NCBI GenBank assembly: GCA_004565275.1 | Contig: SDOX01000122.1 | Span: forward strand, 942,642-1,006,641 | Length of the DNA: 64,000 bases | Reading direction: 5' to 3' | Origin: Nannochloropsis salina CCMP1776 | Lineage: Eukaryota > Sar > Eustigmatophyceae > Eustigmatales > Monodopsidaceae | Shown here: piece after piece, positions 32,666-44,102 of the stretch | Layout: each line of letters begins with the position of its first letter | How positions within the stretch are numbered: the first letter of the stretch is position 1 | Translations under genes and position numbers: made by a program | The notes under the pieces: generated by a model | Seen by the model: only the letters and a program-made list of their open reading frames with translations | What the model was told of the DNA's origin: nothing | Databases searched by the model: none

Positions 32666-34687
32666 ATGGCCGACGATGACCCTGATTTCCCACTGTCTCC
32701 GTCAAGACGGGAGCGTCATCATATCCCTTCAGCTTCATTACTAACGCCAGTACAGTCGTGGAGTACCAGTGTTCACTATAGCCGCTATCACGATTTACGT
32801 CCTATGGTGCCCACTGCCGGTGGCTTTGCATTGATCAAGCTGGGTATTTCCTCCCGAGTGAAGGCCCAAGAAGCCAATCGGCCCCCAGTAACCTCTAATA
32901 CTGACGCGAGCAGCACATCTGCCTTATCAACGCCGTTACCTAACACTAAGGCAGTCACACCTATTCCTCCATCCTCATTTGGTATTCATAATCGCGGTAC
33001 TGCTTCATGGGAAAAGTCTCATCCAACAGAAAGGTGTATGTGTTGTCCTTACCATTCTCATCATAAGATGGACGCGATTCTCACGCAGAAACAAAATGAA
33101 ATTATCATTCAAAGCGTCGACAATGACGAGGATTACGAAGTTGAAGAAACCAAAGAGGAATGCGGCACCTTTCATGGGGGGAATTTTACGGAATCTTCCT
33201 CTTCACCGACGAGATTAGACAATCGACTTGATGCACTCTCAATACCCAGCCAGTCTTGCAGTTCTCCAGATTCAGACATACAGGTGATACATTCTTAGAC
33301 ATTCAAAAGCTGACCGCGAATGTCTATGAGGCAAATTCTATCCCGCAGGCTCATTAATGTAAGAATGCGAGGAGTTCTCACATTTTGTTCTGCATACCAC
33401 CCATTCACACCATGCCAGAATCAGCCCCTTGCATCCCTATCCTTGCAATCCCTTCAAAGTGCGGCAATTCGAAGTGGTGTGCCTGTATCAATATGCAAGC
33501 TGCTGGTGGTAGGCAATGCCAAGTGCGGCAAAACAAGCGTTATCCGCCGCTTTGTGCAAGGCAACTTCCAAAATGTACGTCTCTCGCACCAAACTCTATC
33601 CTCTCACTATGCATATGTGTACAGAAGATAATAGATCCATGCAGCGGATGAAGTGGTGGACATTACATTCTGTGCCTTGTGCACATGTACAATTGGGCAT
33701 CTTTACATACTTGAACGGTCATTTTTTTGCGCTACCGCCTTGCCTTCCGGCGTCTTGCACCACTTTCCTAATTACTCACGATATAAGTCGAACACGGACA
33801 TTAGGCATACGTCTCTACCGTCGGTGCCGATTATTTGAAACGTGACGTGATTCTGAAGGACGGGAGGCCAGTCCGGCTGCAGCTTTGGGACATTGCGGGG
33901 CAAGATCGATTCGTTCACCTGACACGAGTTTATTTCGCTCGAGGTAAGACACATTCTTGACCCACGAAAGAACAATAGCAGCGCTCAGGCGGTCGACAGG
34001 GAGGTGAATGTAAGACAACATGGAGATATGTGGACACCACCTCCCGACATTCCTTCTGACCTTTACCAATCTGCACGCAGCGAAAGGTGTCCTGGTCGTT
34101 TGTGATCTGACCCGTGAGAAGACATTTGAAGCTGTCAGGTCATGGAAATTAGAAATTGACGAATGGGCGCGCACTGAGGGCCGAGAGGGTGGTATTCCGG
34201 TCGTTTTAATTGCTAACAAGGTACGTGGAAAGATTAGAGCCTTTGCTTTTTTATGCTTTTTGTTGCCACACACAGGCGCCTCAACATCATTCTGTTTTGA
34301 GTCGACTTTTCAACCAGCAGAATGGAAACTAATTAACGACGCGTGATAGGAATCATCATGTTGATCCTTTTAAGAAATACTATTTTATGAAACATAATTT
34401 ACCCAAAATATCAGTGCGACATGCTTACGGACGCTGCTGACTCTTTCGTGGCTGGCGCCAACATGGCATCCATGTGCCACGAACAAAAATTTGCATCGTG
34501 GTATGTAACATCGGCAAAATTAGGCAGTAACGTTGAGACTGCATTCTTGGACCTAGTCGAACGGGCCATGGATAAGAAAGAAGTATTGGATATCGAGAAA
34601 AAAGGGTCATTTGGGTTCAAGTTATCTGCAGCTGATGTAGAAGGAACAACTACGAATGCAGAAAAGGCTAGGTGGACAATTTGCTAA
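32666..34687 (+). CDS. Rab32-like small GTPase with long N-terminal extension
   Basis: Ras-superfamily GTPase for membrane traffic. Exons 32666-33283, 33419-33574, 33805-33943, 34081-34220 and 34415-34687 sum to 441 residues with consistent phases. The second acceptor (33418) is the least certain. G1 is GNAKCGKT (238-245), switch I STVGADYLKRD, G3 WDIAGQDRF, G4 NKCD split by an intron between NK and CD, G5 TSAK. WDIAGQ instead of WDTAGQ and the region FEAVRSWKLEID are typical of the Rab32/38/29 group. The 230 residues before the GTPase domain are Ser/Pro-rich with a Cys/His cluster (CMCCPYHSHH) and acidic patches, unlike ordinary 200-residue Rabs. The C-terminus ends in ARWTIC, one Cys only, rather than the Rab double-cysteine; how it would be lipidated is unclear. 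Confidence 0.82.
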
Positions 34688-35505
34688 AACTTTAACAAAC
34701 AGGAATAGGTGATGCATCAGTCCTTTGGACAAGTAGAATAATGGTTTGTTGCACTACTGCAAGTATACGCGCAAAGAGAAAAGTCCAAGCGCTGTTCCTT
34801 TGCAATTTTCTTTCAATTTTTGAATAATGCATCCAAAAGCATAAACGAAAGGACGTCACACCACTACTCCGCGTGCTCTCGAACGAAGTCATTACGCGGA
34901 AGTAATCATCGCCGCCTGGAAAATACGGTGGATTTAAATTTGTAAATTTGAAATACGACACCAACGGCAACTCACAGGGATTTCTTCCTCTCCTGCCCGG
35001 CAAGTAGGCCGCACGACAACGTCTTCCCTTCGGCCCTCAATAATTTGAGGAGAGAATACAAAGACCATTTAAAGATGGTTTTACATGATATACTTCGGAT
35101 GAACTCGCAGAGTCACGCCCTAAAAAGCGCGCTAGCAACATTGGAGAGAGGTGGAGAGTTTTTGTGAATGACGACTGGCCTCACGCTCGCCTCCCATCCC
35201 CAGGCCTTCCCTCCACACTCAATTATTAATACATTCTTATGCATGTCCTATCAAATACGACTTCTTGCCTTCGTGCGTTCGCATGCTATGTCCCCTAAAA
35301 ATGTAGAAAGGCATTTGACACATACTTGAGAATGGGTTACGTTGTCTAGAAAGAAAACCATTCGGAGACCATTCCAAACGGTTCCTTTCAATGAGTGAAT
35401 CGACGTCCTTCTTTGTATATATATTCATGAATATAAATCGTAACTTGGGCACCATCTCACCATTCATAGGTTGCACAAGGAGACGTTCCTAGTCATTTTG
35501 CAGCC
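34688..35505. other. Intergenic region, Rab32-like / GT2
   Basis: About 0.8 kb with no recognised gene; presumed 3' UTR of the GTPase gene and promoter of the glucan synthase gene. Confidence 0.45.
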
Positions 35506-37698
35506 ATGTCCGTCCCAAGGCTGCGCTCTCCGGGGAAGAAGGCAGTCTCGAATGAGAGCGCCTTTGCCAGCAGCAAGGCGGCAAAAGACCATAATGCAGC
35601 CTTACAGGAAGGGAGGGTTATGCCAGTTCCTCAATTGAAGAGCTCGCTCATCCCAGTTTACACTCAGGAGGAATTAGATGCGGACGTAATTGCCCCTAAC
35701 AAACTCCTTCTTTTCTACGAGCGTGGCGTGGTACTTCTTTCTTTCGCAGCCATGATTATCTACATGGGATGGCGCTGGTCCTCCTTTGTTACCCATCGAT
35801 CCAGCTACTGGATTTCCGCGCCGCTCATTATTTCCGAGACATCACTAGTCATACCGGGTAAGGTGTTGTGCCCGCGTGCACATGCAAATCGAATATAAAT
35901 TACGAACGTTCGACAGTGATTCGAGTGACGAACTACGTCGACTCCTCTTTTTCAATGCCCATGACAAACATATTCTAAATCGTGGTTATTTCCCACTCAC
36001 TTTAGGCCTCTTCATCTCGTATTTTATGATCTGGCACCGGATCCTTCGTCCTCGCAAACGCCTTTCGGATATGCCTATTTCCGACGCGGAGAAACCCACC
36101 GTCGACGTACTGATTCCTTGTTACACGGAGCCGGTCGAGATTATCCGAGACACCCTGGTTGCCGCTTGCCACATTGATTACCCCGTTGACAAGATCACGG
36201 TCAACATTTGCGATGATGGTAAAGATCGGGATGAGGTCCGCGCCCTGGTCGATGCGGTGCGGGAGGAAAACAGGGCGCGTGGCAACCACATCGTCCTTCG
36301 GTACTTCCGACGAGTCAAGGAGGTGGGCAAGCCCCACCACGCCAAGGCCGGGAACTTGAACAATGCCATTTTGAACGAAGGGACTACGGGGCAGTTCTTG
36401 GTCATCTTTGACTGCGATATGGTGGCTGAGTCCCACTTCCTGGACGCACTCATTCCCCATTTTTACACACGGGTAGGTGAGAAACGTAGGCACGACAGCC
36501 TTTGCTTGTCTTTTAATTTTGTTGCGATTGTGTTTGTGGAAGTGCTCCATCTCCTCGCACGCACTCAGGGCTTTAGTCTTAAGTTACATTTCCGCTTCCT
36601 CAAATGCACTATGTATCCTTTCCTTTATAAATGTAGACCGGGGAGGAAAAGTACGAGGTCGATCCCGACGTCGCCCTCATCCAGTCCCCCCAGTCCTTCT
36701 TCGGTGTGCCGCTGAGCGACCCGCTGGGTCAACAGTACCGTTACTTCTACGGCCCGGTGTTGCAAGGTTGGGACGGCGCGGACTCTGCTCCCTGCTGTGG
36801 GACCAACGTGATCTTCTCCCGAGCCTGCCTGACCGCCATTGGAGGTTTCATTTACGGCTCGGTGACCGAGGATTTCTTGACGTCCATGTACCTGCACAAT
36901 GCAGGCTTCAAAACCAAGTATGTGCACGAGTACCTTGCCCGTGGTTTAAGTCCTGAGTCCCTCCATGACTTTATGAAGCAACGCCTCCGCTGGGCGGGAG
37001 GAGCGGTGGAGATCTTCTTCTACCACAATTCCTTATGGCGCCAAGGGTTGACGCTCAAACAGAAGTACCTGTATTTCTGGGCGGGTCTTCAGGCGCTCTT
37101 GGGGTTCCCGTTGTTCTTGGTGTGCATCATCCCCTTTATCGCCCTCGCTGATTACCGGGTAGCAGTGGCACCAGTGGATGCAGGCATGTACCTGTATTTC
37201 ATGGGCGCGTTCATGACCTTCACGGTCTGGATGCTTTTCGTCTCGTACCGGGATGTGCCCAAGCTGTATTTGATGCGCTCTGTCCAAGAGTCCGTCTTTA
37301 TGTTGTTTTGCAAAGTCGACGCCGTCTTCAAGGTCCTCCGGCACGGAAAAATGGTGTTCGCCGTCACGAACAAGGATATTCAGCAATCCCAGATGCGAAA
37401 AGAATTCGGACACATCATTCCCCACATGCTCTACTACATCCTCTCCGCCCTCTGCTTCGCCCGCGTTGCCTACAATGCCACCCTCCCGACATTCACGCGG
37501 GAGAAACTCTTGGGCCAGGCTGTGTCCCTCATCTGGATTTCTGTCGTGCTCTGGCAGCTGTACCCTCCCATCGGTATGGTGTTTGGTGAGTACTTTAACT
37601 CACTGAAAAAGCCCGCGAAGCGCGCGGCTGCGATGGCAGACGACGGCTCGGACCCACGGCTTGTCCCCGTCACCCCAAAGCTACCCAGCAGTCCCTAA
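35506..37698 (+). CDS. Cellulose synthase-like GT2 glycosyltransferase (BcsA type)
   Basis: Processive membrane beta-glucan synthase, probably using UDP-glucose to make cell-wall cellulose or a related glucan. Exons 35506-35857, 36006-36472 and 36637-37698 give 626 residues. Two N-terminal helices (GVVLLSFAAMIIYMGW; LFISYFMIWHRIL) precede the catalytic domain. The family D,D,D,QxxRW signature is complete: CDDGKD (187-188), DCD 253-255, TED 350-352 and QRLRW 388-392; HHAKAGNLNNA also fits. Four further hydrophobic segments follow (GLQALLGFPLFLVCIIPFIAL, GAFMTFTVWMLFVSY, IPHMLYYILSALCFARV, SLIWISVVLWQLYPPIGMVFG). There is no RING finger or plant-conserved insert of plant CESA, and no PilZ domain of bacterial BcsA is visible. 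Cellulose versus mixed-linkage glucan cannot be decided here. Confidence 0.9.
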
Positions 37699-38823
37699 GT
37701 CGACTTATAGGAGTGGAGAGAGACAAGACTTGATGGCAAAACGATGGGCATGTAAAAGGGGCTGAAATGGAGAAAGATTAATAAGAGAGGATTATGCGTG
37801 AGGGAGGGATATACGATTGAAAATCAGGTTGGCCAGGAAAACGGGGCCAAATTAATTTCTAGATTCCTCTCAATATTCGCGGCTTGGCTGTCACTCTATG
37901 CCTTGCATAGTGTACAATAGGAAGGTTAAGTAGAGGGCCGACGATTGTAATGGGTTGTCGTTCATCCTTGTCAGGTGGAACACGGGTCGAAGAATAGCTG
38001 AAGAGGGTTCAACAGTAAAGAGAGAGGGCAACAAGGCCAAAGGGAGAAATGGAGTACGCGGGACAGGAAATAAGAGAAGGAGGACGTGGAAAAAGACGTA
38101 GTAAAAGAGAAAGAACGGGGAGAGAGGAGTGGCTTGAGGGGGGAAATAAGGCAGCAAGGGAGGGACGGAAGCGGGAGATTCCTTGTATTTCTGACCCTTA
38201 ATTCAGTCGGTGCATGCTGTTTGCAACCTGCATGTTTCAGAAAGCCGACCCTTTCCCACACGTTTTACCGGGGATCAAGAAATGAGAAGGATGATAGGAA
38301 GATCAACAGGACCATGGAGGACAGGGACGAAGGAAGGGGGGTAGCTCAAGAGGGAAAGAAAGGTACTTACTCATCCTATTCTATAGTGTATTCATTGAAC
38401 TAAAGTATCCTTGACACACAAATCTCATGGCATCGACTATTCATCATTTTTCAATTCAAATAATTGCGAAAGCAAAAAAAGAAACACATCGATGCAACAA
38501 CAAAAGTATGAGCCACGGCACCCCCAGCTAGTCTTACGCGTGACAAACGTTTTGAGCTTTTGTGGGAAGAGACTCTTAAAGTTGACGAATGGTCTGCTAA
38601 TCGACCCATTTCCCATCAAATGCAAGAGGAGATGAAACAACTTTGTCACTCTCCCCCCCAAAAAAGCTCATATCACGTGCCCGAGTCCAGCAAGATAGAT
38701 GTTTGATCGGCCTTGTGGCACCAGTCTCTCCTTTAATTGCTTCTCTCACCTAACTGCGACTAGAATCGCTTTTCGCTAGTGTCTTACGTACAATGTGTTC
38801 ACATGACCTTCCCCATCCAAACA
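37699..38823. other. Convergent intergenic region
   Basis: About 1.1 kb between the stop codons of the GT2 and Lon genes. Purine-rich around 37980-38170. No gene seen. Confidence 0.45.
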
Positions 38824-41800
38824 TTACTCCTTGGGCGCCAAAAATCCACCTGACCCTCCTCCCCCTCCACTCTCCTCCGCGAAGGCGCAATCGAAGACGT
38901 CGTTGTACACCGTAGCAAAATGAACCTCCAAGCCTTCCTTCAAATACCCAGGGAGCTCCTCGAAATCCTTCTTGTTCCCGTGCGGGAAAATCAGGCAAGT
39001 AACCCCGGAGCGACGGGCTGCGATTGTCTTCTCCTTGATCCCCCCTACGGGCAAGACTTTGCCAGTCAGAGAAATCTCTCCTGTCATAGCCACGTCCGCC
39101 CGCACCGATCGGTTCAATGCCAAAGACAAGAGCGCGGTCGTCATCGTCACTCCCGCCGAGGGGCCTTCTTTTGGAATCGAACCTTCTGGAACATGCATGT
39201 GCAAATCGTGCGTGTCGAAAAAGGCGTTGTCCGCCTGAAAGTCTTCCAACTTTCTCCTGGCAAAAGTATGGGCAATTCGAGTGCTTTCTTCCATCACACT
39301 ACCCATCTGCCCCGTCGACGTCAGGGTACCACCGCCACTACTCTTATGCCGCACACTCTGTACTTCAATATATAGAGAAGCGCCCCCCATGGCCGTCCAC
39401 GACAACCCCATGACCACACCCGGGGGAGCCCCTCCTTCGTACAGGCGATCACTGGTGAAGACTCGCTTCCCCACGTATTTTTCAAGATTCTTCTCCGTCA
39501 CCGACCAGTCCTCCCGCGTCGCCACGTCCTCCTCTCCTTGCCCGCTTTCCTCCCCCCCTCCCGGTCCTAGTTCGTCCGCACCCTTTGGCTCCACGCCCTC
39601 CGCTTTTTGCACCACCTCGTGTGCCAGTTTCCGGCATATCTTCTCGATGTGCTTCTCCAAATTGCGCACACCCGCTTCTCGGCAATACCAACGAATCAGC
39701 GAGTCGATGGCTCCTTCTGTGATACGCACATTTTCTGGTATATCCATGGCCGAGTGTGGCTTCTTCTCCATCGCTTCTTCTCCACCCTCCCCTTCCTTCG
39801 TCTCTACATGTCCTTCCTTCCCTCCCTCAAGCCCCGCTTCCTCCCTTCCCTCTATGGACGGCATCGGGATCCCAGCCTCCTCCCGTGCTTTGGGGATCAA
39901 ATACTGCTGTGCGATCGCCACTTTTTCAGGCAGATCGTAACCAGAAAGACGGATGACTTCCATGCGGTCAAGCAGGGGCCCAGGGATCGTGTCTGGGCCA
40001 AGGCAAAGGGGGTAGAGAGCGGGAGGGAAAGGGACGGGATCATGAGAAGACCTGTCAGAGACATTCCAGCGCACAAAAAGGCAACACCATGGAGGCGCCA
40101 CGGGCACAACAAGTGTTTACGGGTACCCTTGTGGGAATGCAACGCATGCATGAGCGAGTCGCTCCAAGCCGAGCCCCCTGGACAGGGTGGTACAACCACA
40201 CCGGTTACAGACGACAGGAGGGATGCTTCACGATTCTCACCGATCAGGTTCGCCGTACAAATGAAGAGGACCTTGGACACGTCCACGGGCACGTCCAGGT
40301 AGTGGTCGATGAAAGACTCGTTCTGGTTCGGGTCCAAGAGCTCGAGGAGGGCGGAAGCCGGGTCCCCCCTGTCCCGACCCAGCTTGTCCACCTCATCGAT
40401 CAGCACCAAGGGGTTGGACGTTTGCACCGTCTTGAGACACTAATGGGGAGGGAAGGAGAGCAGTGCACGTGTCGAGAGGGGGGCAGGGGACCATGGAGGG
40501 AGGCCTTCAGCGAGAGTGATGACGGGATAAGGGAGGGAGGCAAGGAGGGGAGAACAGAGGGAAGAGCAGGGGAAGGAAAGGGCTGATTGCCCCCGCACTC
40601 TCCCCCTTCCCATCTACCAGGGCCCACGAACCTGAATAATCTTCCCTGGCATGGCCCCGACGTAGGTGCGGCGGTGGCCTTTGATTTCTGCCACGTCGTA
40701 AAGTCCCCCCACCGAGAACCGGTGGAACGCCCTCCCCAGGGCCCGGGCGATGGACTTGCCAATACTCGTTTTCCCCACCCCAGGCGGACCAACGAAGCAC
40801 AATATCTTTCCTTGAGTGCTGCCTTTCAATTTGGAGACGGCCATGAACTCCAAAATCCGATTTTTGATGTCCTGAAAGCGAAAAACAGCGGAAGGGAGGG
40901 TGGTCGTGGGGAAGAGGGAGGAGACTTGCAGTGAGCGGGGACGCCGTGGAGGGCAACGCAAAGGAACGGCTTTGGCCTGGCCCCCGCGCGATCGCCCTCC
41001 CTCCCTTCCTCCCTCCTTTCCTCTCTCTCCCCCTTCCCCTCCTTCGCACCTGCAACCCATAATGGTCTTCGTCCAAAATGACTTTCGCGCGTTTCAGGTC
41101 GAAATTCTCTTCACTCGTTACCCCCCAAGGTAGCGACGTCAGCCATTCTAGATAATTCCGCGTCACGTTGAACTCGCTGCTGTTCTTTTCTAGGGACTAA
41201 GGGAGGGAGGGAGGAAGGGCGTGAGGGAGGGAGGGGTAAAAGAGGCAGGGGTCTGAGAAGTCTTACCTCCAATTTTTCTAGCTCCTCGTCGATGGCCGCC
41301 TGGGCCAATTTGGGTACCTAGGACAGAGAGACAAAAGGCGGCGTGAGCTTACATGCATGAGGAAAATTTGACAAGGGAGAAAAGGAGGAGGGTGGTCAGA
41401 GAAGGAGTGGTGTTAGGAGGCGCGATGAGGGGGGGAAGCAGGGGGGTGTGAGAAGAGGGAAGGGTGAGTAAGGATGGGGCAGAAAAGGAGCATGTACCTG
41501 CAAAGTCTTAATGCGTTCTCGGAATTTGGTAAGCAAGGCCTCTTTATCATCCTTTTCCATGCCCAGTTCCTGCGGAAAAGATAGCAGCGAGGGTTTGCCC
41601 GACAGGAAGGGATTGAGGAAGAAGGGAGGGTGGGGGAGGAAGAAGAGAGGGAGAGATCAAGGACAGCAAGAAGGGAACGCAGACGGCAAGAGAAAGGGGC
41701 ACGATCGATAGCTCCATGAAAAGAAGCAACAAAAGATCCAGGCGCGAAAAAAGAATAGAAGAGGCGACGGAGGTGAGGATAAAGGAGGGAGAAGGGGGAG

Positions 41801-43585
41801 GAGAACGGCTGTGGCGTAAAATGCACGAGGTCTACCTTCTTGATGTATTTGAGCTGCTCCATGAGGAAATATTCCCGTTGCTTTTGAGAAATTTTCGCCT
41901 CCACTTGCTGCGACCCCGATTGGAGTAGGGGAGGGAGGCGAGGGAGAAAGAAAGGGAGGGAGGGAGGGAGGGAGGGAGGAAGGGAGGGAGGGAGGGAAGG
42001 AAAGTGAGAGGCCGGACCGCGTCAGTTCCACACACAGTGACGATTGGGCTCTTCATCTGGAGCGACAGCTAGAGGACAACAGCACTAAGCGCTTCATTGA
42101 ACGTGAGAGAGGGAGAGACAGATGTAGGGAGGGAGGGAGGGAGGGAGGGAGGGAGAGAGGGAGGACAGACCTGTTGGATCTCCTGTTGGATTTTCCCCAA
42201 TTCCAACTCCTTCTTGATCAGGATTAGGGCCTTGTTGAGCCGTTTTTCAGCGTCCAGCTCCTCCAAAACCTCCTGCCAAGACGTTCCGAGCCAGAAAAAG
42301 AGAGGCAAGAAGGATTAGAGCGCTCAACCCGCTTCCCGCCCCCCCTCCTTCCCTCCCTCCCTCCCACCCTCGTTCCCCACCTGCAACTCCTTCCCTTCGG
42401 CCGTAGAGAGCGTCGCGGCAAAATCCGCAAGCCTGAATGGGTCGACGATGTCGATCTTTTGTGTATAAAAATTAAAATGCTCTTTGAAAAGCGGGTTCAC
42501 TTTCACCAGTTCCCGCACTGTGGAGACGACCTGAGGGAGGGAGGGAGGGAGGGAGAGAGGGAGGAAAAAAGGATGAGGTGGCTTAACAAAATAAAAATGC
42601 ACCTGTAAAGTGACGACGAATGACTGACCAACAAATCGCCATACATCGTTCCCCTCCCACCCTTCGTCCCTCCTTCTTTCCTCCCTGCCTCCCTCCCTCC
42701 TTCCCTCCTCCCCCCCAATCATCCGACCTCGTTGGAATACGCCTTGATCAGGGTGCTGTCGGGATCGTAGGCCCTCCCCTCCAAGTGCGACACCTTCACG
42801 CGCAAAGGAGGACCCAGCGCGATGGAGCCGTCGATTTTGATCCGCCTGTGGGACACTAACACCACCTGGCCCCCCATGCCGAGCGGGATCGTGTTCTGCA
42901 CCTGGGCGAGCGTGCCCGTCTGATAAATCTGCGACAGGTCCGTGATCACTTCCGGGGGCGAGCCTTCCCCCGGGTCCTCCTTGCGCAAAAACGTGCCCAC
43001 GTAGTAGTGCCCGTAGTCGTTTTTGATGGAGGAAATCGCTTCGAATACCTTGGGGCTGGTGATATTCACCGCTTGGACCAGGCCGGGAAAAAACGGACGG
43101 CGCATGATGGGGAGGGCCAACACGTGAGGATGTCGGGGCGCGTTTTCTCCCGCGCCCACTTTTGCGACGGCATCGAGTGTACTTGCTTCGGCGCCGCTCG
43201 AATGGCTTCCCTTCGTGCGATTCTCTACTACGACCACGCGGTCCCCCCCCCCCGTGCTTTGCCGTCCACGATCTCCAGAGCCGACGTGCCCTCCTTCCTC
43301 ACCGCCCGGAGCGCTCGCATCAGGTTTCTCCCCTCCTCCCCCCTTCTTTTTTTTGTCCCCCTTGCCAGTGCCCCCTCCCCCATTCTCTCCCCCACCTTCC
43401 GTGTTCCCTTTGCCCCACCAGGAGGCTACGCTACGGACGGGGACATGGACGACCTGATAGTGCAAAGGGTCGCGGAGACAAATACGACTGGCGTCGGACA
43501 AGCTGTGGAGCACGGACGAAGACGTCATGATTTTCGTGCAAGGTATGGCTGTCCGCGGACGCCAAAGGAGATGAGTGAGCGGCAT
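38824..43585 (-). CDS. LON: Mitochondrial Lon protease (ATP-dependent, S16)
   Basis: AAA+ serine protease that degrades damaged matrix proteins. Ten exons: 43585-42728, 42530-42381, 42272-42171, 41907-41836, 41569-41498, 41317-41267, 41196-41050, 40871-40632, 40439-40241 and 39992-38824. They sum to exactly 1020 codons. The N-terminus ([18 protein letters not shown]) is Arg-bearing and lacks acids, as in a mitochondrial presequence, followed by a Gly/Lys low-complexity stretch. LON substrate domain from [15 protein letters not shown]; Walker A GPPGVGKT at about 512-519; Walker [10 protein letters not shown]; catalytic Ser at about 909 ([10 protein letters not shown]) and Lys at about 950 ([10 protein letters not shown]). 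ATG 43585 gives the presequence; a later Met (MTSSSVL) is possible. Several exons are very short (51-150 nt), with introns loaded with (GGGA)n on the plus strand. Confidence 0.95.
41953..42000. repeat. (GGGA)n tract in a Lon intron
   Basis: Tandem GGGA/GGAA on the plus strand, CCCT on the Lon sense strand, within intron 42170-41908. A second tract lies in the same intron at 42126-42160. Confidence 0.9.
42126..42160. repeat. (GGGA)n tract in a Lon intron
   Basis: Tandem GGGA tract next to the donor of intron 42170-41908. On the sense strand it is CCCT-rich, so both ends of this intron are pyrimidine-rich. Confidence 0.9.
42533..42715. repeat. Opposed (GGGA)n and (CCCT)n tracts at the two ends of one Lon intron
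   Basis: The first Lon intron (42727-42531) has GGGA repeats on the plus strand at 42533-42560, which is CCCT just before the acceptor on the sense strand. It has CCCT repeats on the plus strand at 42660-42715, which is GGGA just after the donor on the sense strand. The two ends of the pre-mRNA intron are complementary. Confidence 0.8.
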
Positions 43586-44102
43586 CCGGAGCCTGTGGGA
43601 AGGGGAGGTGGAGGGACTGAGGGTTAAATACTCTTAAATCAAAAATAGGCTTCTGGAACCACTCAAAAAATGCAGCATTGCCATCCAAATGCACATTCTC
43701 CAGTAGAAGGGTACTGGACTTGTTGGTAGCTCATACGGACACTCTCGGACGTCGTGGCAGTGACCACGTCCGGCATTCCGGGGGGGGGGACCGCCATAGA
43801 CGCGTTAGATCGATTGGGAAGACATGGAATTACGAGATTATTCCAGGCAATGCATCATATCCTGCCTCACGCATAAGAAATCTTCCATCGGAACCACCCA
43901 ACCCATTGTTGGAGCCGCACGTCTCGTCTTATACCTCTTGCTCCTTTCCTAACCGCTTCCTGCTCGCCCTTTCTACTCGCGCGGACACGGCCAGCGACTT
44001 GCTGTCTCCAAGCCCCAACACCTGATCACTTTCACGTACGCCCATCCCTGCTAAATCCATACAAACGGACACAGACACGTTATAGGGGTGTGCACACGAA
44101 TA
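43586..44102. promoter_or_regulatory. Divergent promoter region, Lon / SKI2
   Basis: 0.5 kb between the start codons of two head-to-head genes, with a G-run near 43783. No core promoter motif could be assigned. Confidence 0.45.

Noticed and set aside
42060-42070. Tiny 12-nt Lon exon reading Leu-Ser-Leu-Gln
   Set aside because: Joining CAG at 42171 straight to CAA at 41907 gives IQQEIQQQVEAKI, which matches the length of the Lon family without the extra four residues.
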